Assembly: GCA_009792885.1 (NCBI GenBank)
Contig: WMCF01000033.1
Span: forward strand, 2,793,344-2,857,343
Length of the DNA stretch: 64,000 nt
Source of the DNA: Eremophila alpestris peregrina
Taxonomy: Eukaryota; Chordata; Aves; Passeriformes; Alaudidae
Reading direction: 5' to 3'
Under the pieces are notes generated by a model. It did not search any database, was not told the DNA's origin, and worked only from the letters and a program-made list of their open reading frames with translations. The translations under genes and the position numbers were made by a program. This document shows positions 52,701 to 64,000 of this stretch, piece after piece. Within the stretch, counting starts at the first letter, position 1, and each line of letters begins with the position of its first letter.

Positions 52701-54391
52701 GCTAATGAAACACTCACACACAGTCCTCTTGGCAGTCAAATATGTCTTGCAGCACAAGTGGCTGAATGCCATGGACAGTGTTTCCCAATTTGCTGAACAG
52801 ACTCTAGAAAAACAGAATCCAGCCGTGCCTAGGGACCTTTCTGCCCCAGGCTGCTTCCAGGCCTTCCATCCAACCTGAAGAGAAAATTGTATTTACACCT
52901 CTGGCAAATGGAAATCATACATTCACTTAAGCACAAGAGAGGAAATCTTTGCATGCTTGGCACTGGCTGCTCTCTCAGCACCTTTCCAGACTGCAGAGGT
53001 GGACGGGGCCAGCTCTGAGGAGGGAATCCTATTGCAGAGGCTAACAGGCTTTCATCCAAGAGGGCAAAGTCAGGTGCTCTGAATTACCTTTTTTGTTTCA
53101 TTGACTACATAAGTAAATACATGCCTTAATTGAAAGTGAGTTCCATCTCTCTTGCCCTGTTTCCTGTTCCATCTTTCCTTCTACGTTTAGACAAAGGAAA
53201 GATTTCATTGCACATGGGCTATTTCTTCTCTAAAAATGAAAATAACAAAATGTCCAGTACATTTAATTAAGCATTTTTAATGCTCAGATCATATAGCTAC
53301 TTTTTAGGTAGAAAAGATATTTTGCAAAGACTTTTTTTCCATCATGTACATATTATTGCTAGCTAGACAACAACTCTATAATGCCACTGATATGTTTCTT
53401 ATTTCTTAGTGTTTATTGAAATGAGTACGCAAAGAATATGTTTAAAAGAATCACTACAGAAATCTGGTAAAGATGGCAAGCTATTTTGGGTGGAGGGATG
53501 GTGCTACCTCTCCTTCTAGAACAAAGATGACAATTTCTTTTCCTTATTTCATCTCACTTTCTCAAGTGTCTTCTTTTTTTAAATTTTTTTTTGTACAGCT
53601 GGCATTAATCATTCTATATGTTGGTTTTACAGGTTTGTACATTTATTTCTACTATCATTGCTTTGTTTTCTTCTTCTGGTTCTCATTTGTTAATTGTTTT
53701 AAAACATGGGTGATTTTTGTGTAGCTCTGGATGCTGGAAGTCTACACAGAGAGTGAACAGTGGCATATCATTTCAACTGAAACATCACTTATTTGCACAT
53801 GTTCTTGTCAGTACGACATATCTCACTTCCAAAGCAGAGATGTGCAGTCAAACACATTTCTGTAGTGAGAATTTAATTTCAGCTACACTGAAGCCTTTAT
53901 TTGGGAAGGTGTCATTGGCACGGTTTTGCACATTTTCTCATAAGATGTGCACATTGTACCCTTTCACTTAACCTGCAAATTAGTAAACTGGGAAAACTCA
54001 TACACTATAGAATAAGTACCAGTATCAGCTAGTAGGAGCTCTTGGGTGAAGTCCAAATTGAACTGCTGTGTGACAGTTTTACTTTTTGTAAGTGCAGAGG
54101 ACAAAATGTAACTACCACAGAACATGAATCATCCAAACTCAGGAACAGCTTTAGACCTGATGGATATGATCTTTAGAAAAGCATCTGTCTTGACAGAGTA
54201 CACACAAATCCTACTCTGATATTGCTGAGCTTCCATTGAGTTAGTAAAGTGAAACATCATTCAAAAGTTGTCCTTTCAAATGTTAGTAAGAAAGTTCTAA
54301 TGAAATCTATTTTAATCAGTGAAAAATTTGGGTATCATTCGAGCACAGTTTTTCCAGGTCACCTAACAGTAATTAAACATGAAACAAGAAA

Positions 54392-54549
54392 ATCCACCTC
54401 CCCTCACTCCACCTCCCCCTCCCAAAAAAACCCAAAAAACAAACCCCAACAGACCCAACCCTCCTTTCAAAAAATACCAACCAAGAGAAAACAATAGCAA
54501 CAAAAACAAAAAACAAAACAAAACAAAAAACCCCAACAAAAAAAAGGAA
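54392..54549. repeat. A/C-rich low-complexity tract
   Basis: About 160 bp with almost no G or T, C runs in its first third and CAAAA-type units in the rest. The minus strand is G/T-rich with several G3+ runs, a borderline G-quadruplex candidate because one loop is longer than 7 nt. Confidence 0.85.
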
Positions 54550-55574
54550 ACTCAAATTTCACTCTCTGTTTACGACTGGTAAATGACATCTTTTGGTCTA
54601 AATTAGTGCTTTATTTTCATAAGAAAATTATGTCTAAATTTTATATGGAAAGTTGAATTGTTCATTTTGTATTCATAGGGAGTCCTTGGCAAAATCTCCA
54701 CATTTTTTGTAGACAGTTAGTAAAATTTAGCAAAATTGACTACGCAGAAAGAACATACCACAAAATACTTGGCTTATCTAACTCATGCAGTTCTTGGGCA
54801 CAACTCTCTACTGGATCTATGCCCTTTAATCTTATGCATAGTCAGTCAAAGTTTTCTGAATGAGATGCCAGAAGAGAAATTACTCAGCTGATTTTTGATA
54901 CCTTAATAAAAGCTGGCAGGATTTACCAAAGTTCTTCCTGCTTTCTCTTCCTCTTACTGCTGATGAAGAAAGGAATTTAAGATATCAGTGATGCAGATTA
55001 AGTCCTTTGCATGGTACTGATCACTACTCAGTTGCATATATTGAATATTTCATGTTGACTTGAAATATTATATCAGTGCTACTGATGTGCTTCTGCTCAG
55101 AGATAAGTTTTCCCTTTACTGTCAGTTCTCAACACATCACAATTCAGTCTTTTTTTCCCATCCTCCTTAATCTAAACACTTCTTTCCTGAGGCACTCGCA
55201 CTGGTCTTTGCAATCAAGTCCTTTCTGCTTTCTCAAGGCTGCATGTTTCCAATACTTTGTGTCTTTCCCCATTAAACAGGCTTTCTGTTTGCCAGCTTGG
55301 AATTCTCTTCTGCAACTGACTCTCTGCAGGAAATTTAATAGTTTTTCTGAATTTCATAGCTTATTTTTAACTATTTCTAATGGAGGGATTTTTTTTGTGA
55401 AAAGATTCTCTACCTAACAGAGCCATTCTTGGTTTTAACAATAATCTGTGTAATGCATACTTCACAGAATTTTTGATAGTATCATAAAAACCCCACAAAA
55501 AGGATTCCCCACCACCACAGAGACATGGAATTACTGGTGAGAGTTCAGTGAAGGACATTCTAGCAAAAATTATT

Positions 55575-55945
55575 AAGGGGCTGTTTAGCTCAGAGAACAC
55601 AAGTCTTGAGGTGGATTTCATCAAATCATAAATACCTGAAGGGAGGGTTTAGAAAAAAAGGGAGCCAGGCTCCTCTCATTGGTGCCCAGGACAAGAGGTA
55701 GTGAGCACAAACTGAAACACACAAGGTGTGGTCTCTGTGAATATCAGAAAGAAGTATTTTGCTGTGAAGGTGACTGGGCAGTGGTTGCCCAGAGACACTG
55801 AACTATTCATCCATGGAGATATTCAAAAGCTCTGTGGCCACTGCTGCAGGAAACTGGCTGCATGTGGCCCTGCCTGGGAAAGGGGTTGGACTTGATGACC
55901 TCTGGAGGTCCCTTCCAACCTCAGTGTCTCTGTATCCTGTGATAC
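55575..55945 (+). mobile_element. CR1 LINE, 5'-truncated 3' end
   Basis: This is the best-preserved CR1 copy here. In order it shows the CR1 landmarks GGGGCTGTTTAG, ATAAATACCTGAAGGGAGGG, CTCATTGGTGCCCAGGACAA, TTGCCCAGAGACACTGAA, TGGAGATATTCAAAAGC, GGGTTGGACTTGATGACCTC and GGTCCCTTCCAACCTCAG, ending near TGTATCCTGTGAT. It is a typical 5'-truncated insertion covering the last ~370 bp. Small indels are present around 55740-55800. It is antisense to PLXDC2. Confidence 0.92.
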
Positions 55946-56682
55946 TTGTAGGTGTAAACTTGTAACCTTCTCTATGACTGACTGAAGGCAAATGCTTGCA
56001 AGGTTATTATATGTATATTTTGTGACGTATCCGCTTATTTCCAGACTAATAAAAAAAAGCTCTTTCTGCCTCAAAAGGCATAAATGAGCATTTAATGGAT
56101 TCCCTTTCCAACTTCAGCAGTAAAATGAGATCAAATTGATATGCTAGGAAACAGAATATTTAATCGGGATCAAATTCATTAAAACACTAGCAGACCTGCT
56201 AAACTGGTCCAGTCATGGTCCTTTGTGTTTATTGCCTGGCTACTTAAGTTGTTATCACCTGCCCCATGGGTGATTTAACTCTTTAACTGAACTGTTGGAG
56301 AAACTATAGTTATAGAATAGGGCAGTCTTACAGGATGAAGTTAGAGTCATCCTTGAAAAAAATTAAGCAACTGGCTGGATTAGACAAACTATCTGCAGTT
56401 TGCTGATAACTATACTGTTTTCGAACTGCTTCAAACTTCACCTGGAGGTGAGGAAGTGTTTAGATCACACCACAACTCTTTTATTGATTTTCTGCTGTGT
56501 TACCATAGAAACCTTTCCCACAAAAAATGCACATTGCATTACTAATTTATACAGACAGTATTCAATTTGTTGATGGGTTAAATGAGGAGCCAAATCTAAA
56601 TGTTCCTTCCTTTTAATCATCTAGTTAACTGATAACAGTGTACTGAGTCCTAGTCAGTAATTTTTCTTATGGCTGTTTTATT

Positions 56683-56709
56683 TTCTCAACCTTCTTGCAA
56701 GGTTGAGAA
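56683..56709. repeat. 11-bp hairpin
   Basis: TTCTCAACCTT (56683-56693) pairs with AAGGTTGAGAA (56699-56709) over a 5-nt loop. Confidence 0.88.
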
Positions 56710-57644
56710 CTTTTCCGTGGATATCAATCAGCTCCTATAAATGAGATTCTTCTAATCAATGTCTCCTTAAAGTTTCTTCCACTCACACAGTACAGAGGCA
56801 GCCTTTTATTTGTTTCCTTTTCAGATTTATTGCTGTGAAGCCACTGGGCTATAACCTGCTTAAGGGTTGTGATACAAAATGGTTTTATAGGCTGGTGCTT
56901 TTAAAGCATTTGTTTTCTTGATGAGGTGAAAGGGAAAAGGCTTCATGCCTGTTTGCTTTCATGGAGTTAGTCAGGGAAGCAGTCAGGCTTTAGATCTTTA
57001 TATGGTAAGGACCAGTCACCATATGCTCAGAACAGCTGTAGCAAATGGCAGAACTTAGGTTTCTTTTTAGATAAGTCAAAACAAATCACCTGAAAATTCC
57101 TGTGTTTATGAAACCAGCTTCATTCAGCTGTCCTCAGAGCTGATATTTTATCCAAGGATCACATAACATCAGATCAAGATGAAAGTAATGGATTAGGCCA
57201 ATAACATGAAGATGACTTTAACGGTTAAAGAAGTTCCTGCCTATAGAAATTAGGTGGAACAAAGGGCAACAGGGATGTAATAGGCCCTTGTCTCCCATGA
57301 CCATGATCTGACTTGCTTCACTGAATCTACAAGGGCTTCTACCCTCTGACTACAGCTTAACCGGAAGGTCAGATGAATATTTATGAAGCAGGGATGCCTA
57401 CAGGCAGCCCACGGTTTGCTGATTTCACGTTGCAAAACTCTTTTTCACATACCATTGAAACTCACATAATAGTGTGCTTTCCTTGGTCCCTGTTTTTGGT
57501 AAATTCTGTGTACTACCTTCCTAATGTTACTGGAAATACTTAAAGCTTAAGCACTCCGTTGCAAATTTTATTGCAACTCATATTGGTTTCAGTATCTGCC
57601 CACCTAGATTATATACTTTAAATACACCAAAGGACTCATTATTT

Positions 57645-57715
57645 TAGGCAAGACTAATTTAGTATATGGTTGGATGCAGTGATCTCTGAAGGTCCTTCTC
57701 TATCTGGTATGCTCA
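57645..57715 (+). mobile_element. Possible CR1 3' end remnant
   Basis: The sequence GGTTGGATGCAGTGATCTCT followed by GAAGGTCCTTCTCTATCTGG resembles the GGTTGGACTxGATGATCT...GGTCCCTTCCAACC end of CR1 with several changes. It is too short to be sure. Confidence 0.35.
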
Positions 57716-59297
57716 AAATTTCTACTCCTATTTATATGGTTGTCCTGTGCAAAGTTCACAATCAGCAGTCTAGCTCTTTTTTTTTTCCTGAAGCATGCCA
57801 TAAACAGAATTGCTCCACCATCAAGCAGCTTTAAGCGTCAGTTAATGATGAGACACAATAAGAGGATGAGGCTAAACTGCATCACACATTGATTCCCACT
57901 CCTCCCAAAGTCAATAGCCATTTTCCTAAAGATTTTGAGGGCACAATGTTGACTTTCAGCTAAAACGTTGTTTCAACCTCTGTTTTAAAGTTTGAGAATA
58001 CGCTGAAATATAGGCAGAAAGTGGCTCCTGAGTGGGAGCATTCTTACATAGAAGCAGGATACAGGAGAAGCTAAAATAATAGCAAGAAGACAACAATGTG
58101 AATAGAGACAGAAAGAGACAAATCAGGTTGAAGCTCTGAGACTATCAATGGGAGAAGATGTTAGAGATGAATAGAATAAGATCAAGAATGTATTCATTGA
58201 TTCATCTTTATGAAAATAAAATTTAATGTGGAAAAATAAAGGATGAAAACCAAGTCAAAGCCAGAGGTAGTTAAGTTTAAATTCAAAAGAGAAAACAGTA
58301 ATTTTTGAAATGCTGGTGAATTATCACTGCCTTTGCTCCTACTTCCAGACAGCAAAACCAACTAGACACCCATGATCATGCAGAAGAAAACCTACAAGAA
58401 ATTTCATCAAAGTACCCAAACAGACTTAAAGATGAAACTAAAATTAAGAATTACAGTTGGAAATAGAAAACAGAATGATGTTTCAATAGAAAACTCAGAA
58501 AATTTTTCTCATAGTTTTATGACTTGAGCAATCTAGCAACATGACTTTTCTGCCTAGTCATACAACAACAATTAAAAATATCTTAAAAATGGATTTATAC
58601 CTCTGATTACCATGATTTTGGAGTAATTTAAACAAGTTATTTGCATTTTTCATAATCCTAATGTCACATAAACACATTCATACAAGGATAGGCCTGATCA
58701 GACACATTTCCCCATATTCCCAGAAAATATTGCATTGTGGTTTTTTTCTTTTCTTATGTCTGGCAAAAATGAACCAGATCAATAAAAGAATTTGTGAATT
58801 TTACTGTGGCCACAGAAGGTCACATTTCAATACTGTGCTGAATATAGGAATTCCTGTAAGCTATATTGGGACACAGGCTGTCTGTTGGAATCAGCTGTTG
58901 CCTCTTTCCACACAGGATGGTCATTCAATATTAAGGCCAGGTAGACTTTTCAGGACACACTGAACTCACACAGGTCATTATCTTTAGGAAGAAAATGAAC
59001 CTTCTCCTTTCCTTCCTGAACTGGCTGAAAATTTCATACTGGCTTGCCCATGAGAATGAGGTTTCACCAAGTTAAAAAGTTAGGCAAATGTTTTTCATGC
59101 CACAACTTGTTTCTTTACTCCAAAACACGAGACCAAAGAAGGCAAGGTAATACTTATATGCACAGAAAGATCTGAAAACAAAATATTTGTCTTTTGATTC
59201 ACCTCTTGAATCACACCTAAAAAAATCATAATTTTAAGTGCAGAGTTCCAGTTGGTTGGAAGCTAGGCACATTAGTTTAAAGATAGTCTCCCTGCCT

Positions 59298-59313
59298 AAA
59301 AAAAAAAAAAAAA
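59298..59313. repeat. A16 homopolymer
   Basis: Uninterrupted run of 16 A. No retroposon body was recognised beside it. Confidence 0.88.
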
Positions 59314-59906
59314 TTCCCAAACACATTGATGGAATGATGTTAGATTATTTAAAGTCAAAATGTTAATAGCAGTGATAGTCTGCCACAGAAAATAGTGATC
59401 AGATGACAAAATCTCTGTAAACCTATTCAAAATGTGCTCTCCTTTCTGCTGCTCCTTCCACAGCTGCTTCTTCCAGTACACTGTTATCTTTTGAGTTCAC
59501 CTGCTGCCCAATAAATACATTTTCAGTGTCTGCTGGCTTAAAGAACAAAGCTGACTGCCTGCTGAACAGAATGTCCTTCCACACTTAATGTGTTGAGATT
59601 ATAAAATTGTTTGCCAGAATATCAGAAAGCACAGGTTAATTGTTGAGACACAACCACTGCTCTCCTCCAGAGTGGCTGCTCTGATGCAGCGCAATTAATG
59701 AGCATCTTAATCAGACAGTAATGCATCAGAGTGCACAATGAGCTGCCCACCAACACTGTGCTGGTGCTTGCTCTGCAGTGGGCAGAGCTGCTGACTGGTC
59801 CATGAGAGCCAGCTGCCTGCTGAGGGCAGTGATCAGCAGTGCTGCAGAACACAGAGAAGTCAGTATGCACCCAGCAAAGAGACACCTGTGGAGCCTATAG
59901 AGCCTT

Positions 59907-59912
59907 CTGACC
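59907..59912. repeat. Target-site duplication, left copy
   Basis: CTGACC directly abuts the LTR end at 59913 and matches the copy at 60540-60545 exactly. Confidence 0.85.
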
Positions 59913-60023
59913 TGTCGGAGTTATCTCTTCTGAGACTAACCCCGGCAGTGTAAAATCTTTCTTCTCACCTCCTCATGCTTGAAAGAAGGAGTCGGAGAAC
60001 GTCTGGGTTGCGGACAGCAGATA

Positions 60024-60029
60024 TTTATT
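60024..60029 (-). terminator. Polyadenylation signal of the solo LTR
   Basis: AATAAA on the minus strand lies in AAAATAAATATCTGCTG, followed by the U5-like stretch that ends at CCGACA. The position relative to the TATA box suits a short R region. Confidence 0.6.
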
Positions 60030-60122
60030 TTACAAATCTTATCTCTAAGTTCTTTCTGTCCAGCGTGATGTTCACAGGCAGTTGGAAAAATGGATTCTCC
60101 CCCGCCCACGACAGCACCTGAA

Positions 60123-60130
60123 CTTTTATA
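60123..60130 (-). promoter_or_regulatory. TATA box of the solo LTR
   Basis: The minus-strand sequence is TATAAAAG, with a GC-box-like GGGCGGGG just downstream on the same strand and AATAAA some 95 bp further. This is the expected place for the retroviral promoter and R start. Whether it is still active is unknown. Confidence 0.6.
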
Positions 60131-60539
60131 ATCTAAACCTACGTAACATTGTTTTTCTCTAAACACCAATAACTAAAACCCATGTCATGCAGTGAAATTT
60201 TACTTTTACCAATCCTAAGAACCCAACACCCTTTGCTGAAAGGAAGAGAAAGAGGAAGACAGAAACATGTGCTCTTATCTGCACGTCTGCGTCCATCTTT
60301 GCTCTATATTAAAGATAGAGAAAAATCTAAAACTAACATTTATGCACCCAGTGATATAATAAGAAACACACAAATCAAACCCTTGTGACCTCCAGATCCT
60401 CAGACAACCCTGACATGCTCTTCCCATGGGCTGAGATCAAAAACCATCCCTGTTTCAGGCACAGGATAGGGAGGATTCACCCCCCTGTCCAGGCTCCTGC
60501 CCATCCAGGAGAACCAGAGAAATACTCTGATTTCCCATA

Positions 60540-60545
60540 CTGACC
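60540..60545. repeat. Target-site duplication, right copy
   Basis: CTGACC directly abuts the other LTR end at 60539 and matches 59907-59912. Confidence 0.85.
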
Positions 60546-61579
60546 ATCCCATTATTTGTCACACAGGTAACATCATCAATAGGGAAAACTCATTTTAGAC
60601 ATTTCTCAGAGTTGGACCATGCCTTGGTAATGCTGGGCCTTTGGTAATGCTCTCCATTTAAAGCTGGAGTCCTCCGTCCTTCCTTCTATATCTAAACCAC
60701 AGTACTAGTTTTTCTGGAAAAAAGAGGAAAAAAGAAACCAAACCTATTTTTGGACTGTGTAAAAGAAGAACAGTTTTAATACAGCTGAGAGTCATCTACG
60801 GTTATTGGCTTTGCAAGACCAAGAAGTGTCTCTATTAGATGACTAATTTCATGTGACCATGTCAACAAGACCACACCTCCCAGGCCACTATGGAAGGGAC
60901 AGAAGCTACAGTTTGTCCTCAACTTCAGTGATCCTCATCTAAAGGAGCAGGGCTGAAACAGCCTTTCTCATGGAACAGTTTTCTAGAAGATGCAAACAGC
61001 AGAATCTGCGTGACCCAAGAGGAATTGCAAGTTCATAATGCTGCTTATATTTCCTTTCACAAGAAAACACCCAGACACAAAACTAGGAAAAACCTACATG
61101 ACTGTGACATCCTGATTATTTGACTGCAGTGTAAAAATATAAAACTGTAAATATATCAGAAAAAAACCAGACATCGAAATGGGAACCACTGAATAAAAAA
61201 CATGCCTGATTAGTTTTCAAATATTTGATAAGTTTAAAGTGATTTTTTGAGTGGAACTGACCTTTAATATCCATAATAGGGACTGCCAAAATGACTACAT
61301 TTAAAGGAAAACAAAATGTCAACAGTGCTATACTTCAAAACAACTATATTTCAACCACAAAAATATTTAAGAATATTCTTGACTGCCTAGCCAGTACTTA
61401 GTTTTTGCTTGAATGATAGGTATTTTCAATACCTGTGAAAAGAAAACATCATATGGGATTTTTGATAATTCATACTCTTCCTCTCCCAAGTCTTAACAAG
61501 CATATGGAATAGAAACAGGTTAAGTTTCTGAAAGTATAAAGGAAAGTCTCCAAAGTAGAGACCTCCCCTTAAATGGATT

Positions 61580-61870
61580 TTAATATTTATTTTTTTAATG
61601 GATAAAGGACACTAGATTAATATTTCTCTATTTTAAAAATTATTATTATTTCACAGTAAACCAAATACATAATTTACCACAGAAAATGCACATTTTATCA
61701 TTCCTTTATGGCCTGCATAAAATGTAATTAAACCTAGTGGAATAATTGATAATTGCACTGTCAGTCTCAGCCTTTTAAGATGTGTCTTATGGACTGATAT
61801 TATTTGTGTTCCATTTGTGTTTTAAGCCAAGTTGTGTTTTCTCAATAAATGCCAGTGATGATAGAATAAA
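61580..61870. promoter_or_regulatory. Candidate conserved non-coding element
   Basis: Repeat-free AT-rich stretch with TTTATGGCC and GCATAAAATG (posterior HOX/CDX-like), GTAATTAAAC and GATAATTGC. Judged from motif density only. Confidence 0.22.
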
Positions 61871-63089
61871 TCAAACACAGCTAACAGTGAAAACAGCATT
61901 TAAATGACCCCAACTATGCCCTCCAAATGCCAAAACGCCCAGAGCATATTTGCCAGGAATTGCTTGAGTTCCTCTTCCTGTAGGGTTAAACCAGTTGAAT
62001 GCTTCATAAAATCTGTTCTGTTCCCTTCCCCCACAATGGAAACATGAAAAATTGTATTTATAAGAATTGAAATAAATGTATTTTGCAACTGGCAATCTAG
62101 GGCTAGATTTTAAAGTACTATGAGTTCTGAGAAGTACCAGAGGATGCAAGCTGCTCCACCAGTTTTTTTTCACTATTTTTGAGTGAATACATATGAAGTA
62201 CTGTCAAATATAATTCCTTGAACATTTTCACAGCTGAATGCACAGCTTTCTCGTCTCTGTGTTATCAGAAGTCCGTGTCCATACCAGGAGTTGGAATTAA
62301 CGAATAAAATCGTTATAAATGCTACAGCTGAAGAAGCACCAAAAAACCCAAAGAAAGCATTTGTAAAAATTCAGAAACTCTTCTTAAAGAGAAATGTTCA
62401 TGTACTTAATCAATCTGCTGGCTGGATGCTCATGGGCAGTGCAAGCATTTGTCCTCCGAAGCAAAAAAATGGTTTATTTTTCACATCACTATTTAAAAGA
62501 AACCAATAATTTAGCATGATGACTAAGAACAAAACTTGCTTCAAAACAGGCCTTGAAGATTTTATTTTCCTGAAAATGTGGACACAGATTTTTATAATCG
62601 AGGTAAGCAATGCCATTGTTGTCCTAACCTTGCTCTGACACTTGAAACCAGGTAGAGCTCCGAGCAGTAGGCACAGCTAGAAGTGTATTATCCAGATAGG
62701 AAAGCATGCATAAAATTCACACAGTAATCTCTCTGAACATGAAGGAGGCTCAAAAGGGTCTAATGGCTTACAGTGCCCCTCTGAGTGGCTAAATTCAGGT
62801 TGTCAACTTAGAAACAGAATTTTTGCCTTAAAATATTGGTTCTGATGCAAAGAGGTAGAAATCAGGGGGTAGGAATCAGAAAGAAAAATTCACTCATATC
62901 TGTATGACCACCCAATAACCCTATATAAAAATCTACTTGAAAGAAGGAAAATATTTATTTTAGTGTATAGTATTGAGAGAGCTGGAGCTTAAAACTCTTA
63001 GTCAATGCTCCATAGATGTTTTTATTCCATTATATTTCATGTCTCCTCCACATTAGGCAGGAAATCAAGGCAGAACATAAACTTCAGTT

Positions 63090-63310
63090 AAAAAAAAGAA
63101 CGGGCTGATGACTTTTATTGCCCTATTAAGTCATTGGCAAAGAACACTTTGTTTTATTTGGCGTCACTTGCATCTAACAAGTGAGATATGTGAAATCACA
63201 CATCGACTGTCATTCAGCTCAGGATTTAATTATATTGCAGCTAGTGCCCTTCAATTAATAAGTTATTAAATTAATAAGCATTTATTTCTTTGACAAATGG
63301 TAATTTTTAG
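63090..63310. promoter_or_regulatory. Candidate conserved non-coding element
   Basis: Repeat-free stretch with a GGCGTCAC (CREB/ATF-like) core, CTATTAAGTCATTGGCAAAG, AACACTTTGTTTTATTTGG and a cluster of ATTAAT/TTAATAAG homeodomain-like cores at 63252-63280. Judged from texture only. Confidence 0.25.
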
Positions 63311-64000
63311 CAAGCTGGTTAAGCCCTTTGATTCTTAAAACAGTCACCATTCCCACTCTCTTCAACAGCCTTCAGACTCTCTCTGCTCTCAGATGTGCAG
63401 GCACGTACCAGACTGCCACGTGAAGCAGCTTGGAGCCAAAAAGTCACCATTTCTGCTTGAGCTAATAGCTGCAGAAAGATTTTTCTAGGTAAGCAGCCCC
63501 AGGCATCATGGGTCATGATGCAGGTTATAGAATCTGGCTTTCCTTTTTCAGGTTGGTTAAAAGCAGAGTTACAGGCCACACTTCAGCCTGAACAGATTTT
63601 GCAGTACAGTAATGGGTGAAGATAAAACACTTCTAACATGAATTGCAGGGCAGACCCTGACTGAAGAGTTATAACAATGTTGTCTCTGACAAGACAAGGC
63701 AGTGTTGAACCCACAAACACTTGAAGGAGAAGCAGCATTTGCACTGATGGCCCATTATGGAGATGTCTATTTACCCCCTGCTTAAGACTTGAGACCAGCA
63801 CTGGTGAGTGAGGCAGGGTAAGAATGCCATGCTGGTGATTCTGGCTACCTTATCATTTCCTGGAAGCACACTAGACAGACATATCAACAAGCTGCTTCTG
63901 CAGGCTGATGCAGCATCACTGACAAAATGACACACATAACATGCAAAATTTTTACAATACTATGGCCTAGTGGTAGTTGTTCTAAAATAAAAGTCCTGTC

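Larger units (their letters stand above)
59913..60539 (-). mobile_element. Solo LTR of an avian ERVK-type (class II) endogenous retrovirus
   Basis: This is a 627-bp block read on the minus strand. It starts TATGGGAAATCAGAG (canonical TG altered to TA) and ends AGATAACTCCGACA. It contains a TATA box (TATAAAAG, plus-strand 60123-60130), an upstream GC box (GGGCGGGG complement near 60098-60106), and AATAAA (complement at 60024-60029) about 95 bp downstream of the TATA box. This gives a coherent U3-R-U5 order. It is flanked by a perfect 6-bp duplication, CTGACC at 59907-59912 and again at 60540-60545. Six-base duplications are typical of ERVK-like integrase. No gag, pol or env remains, which fits recombination between two LTRs. 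The family name is not assigned. Confidence 0.88.

Noticed and set aside
52606..52878. 90-codon plus-strand ORF in a GC-richer patch
   Set aside because: No recognisable family. I saw no splice sites or Kozak-like context that would make it convincing.
54140..54190. Possible CR1 3' end (GATGGATATGATCTTTAGAA)
   Set aside because: A single short resemblance without the flanking CCTTCCAACC-type sequence.
54373..54582. ORFs on both strands over the A/C-rich tract
   Set aside because: Proline/asparagine/lysine and valine/phenylalanine runs are translations of low-complexity DNA.
55076..55417. 113-codon plus-strand ORF next to the CR1 copy
   Set aside because: Serine/phenylalanine-rich translation of T-rich DNA, outside the CR1 homology. 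Not a known protein.
56683..56720. Hairpin followed by CTTTTCC resembling a bacterial terminator
   Set aside because: The sequence is vertebrate intron; intrinsic terminators of this kind are not relevant.

Overview
This is vertebrate nuclear DNA, almost certainly from a bird. It is AT-rich, CpG-poor and intron-dense. It carries 5'-truncated CR1 LINE pieces with recognisable avian CR1 3' ends and endogenous-retrovirus LTRs of avian type. No bacterial-style genes, operons, rRNA, tRNA or CRISPR arrays are visible. The open reading frames longer than 60 codons behave like chance ORFs, apart from the few that overlap real exons by accident.

The only gene I can support is on the minus strand. Five spliced exons, at 37732-37854, 34834-34952, 26490-26589, 17871-17966 and 16863-16944 in transcription order, encode a continuous internal piece of plexin domain-containing protein 2 (PLXDC2, TEM7R). 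This is a type I membrane glycoprotein. All five have canonical AG/GT splice sites. Their phases join without a frameshift or stop over 520 coding nucleotides. The piece covers the nidogen-like extracellular region and the first part of the PSI (plexin-semaphorin-integrin) cysteine module. Neither the N-terminal exons (which would lie above 37854) nor the rest of the PSI, stalk, transmembrane and tail exons (below 16863) were found. The window therefore sits inside a large gene, with more than 26 kb of intron at its right end and almost 17 kb at its left end.

Layout: 1-16862 is intron, with a CR1 reverse-transcriptase relic (about 10868-11215), a CR1 3' end (about 14885-14975), simple repeats, a GC-rich inverted repeat (12355-12404) and a perfect DR4 nuclear-receptor motif (16252-16267). 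16863-37854 is the exon-bearing block, with introns of 926, 8523, 8244 and 2779 bp. 37855-64000 is intron. It holds an old LTR (about 41565-42447, minus), a 3'-truncated-looking A/C-rich tract (54392-54549), a CR1 3' end (about 55575-55945, plus) and a well-preserved 627-bp solo LTR (59913-60539, minus) with a perfect 6-bp target-site duplication. It also holds several AT-rich, homeodomain-site-like stretches that could be conserved non-coding elements.

I found no previously undescribed system. The best leads are the frame-symmetric PLXDC2 exon cassettes, the clean solo LTR with one altered terminal base, and a handful of dyads and candidate enhancers to test by cross-species alignment.
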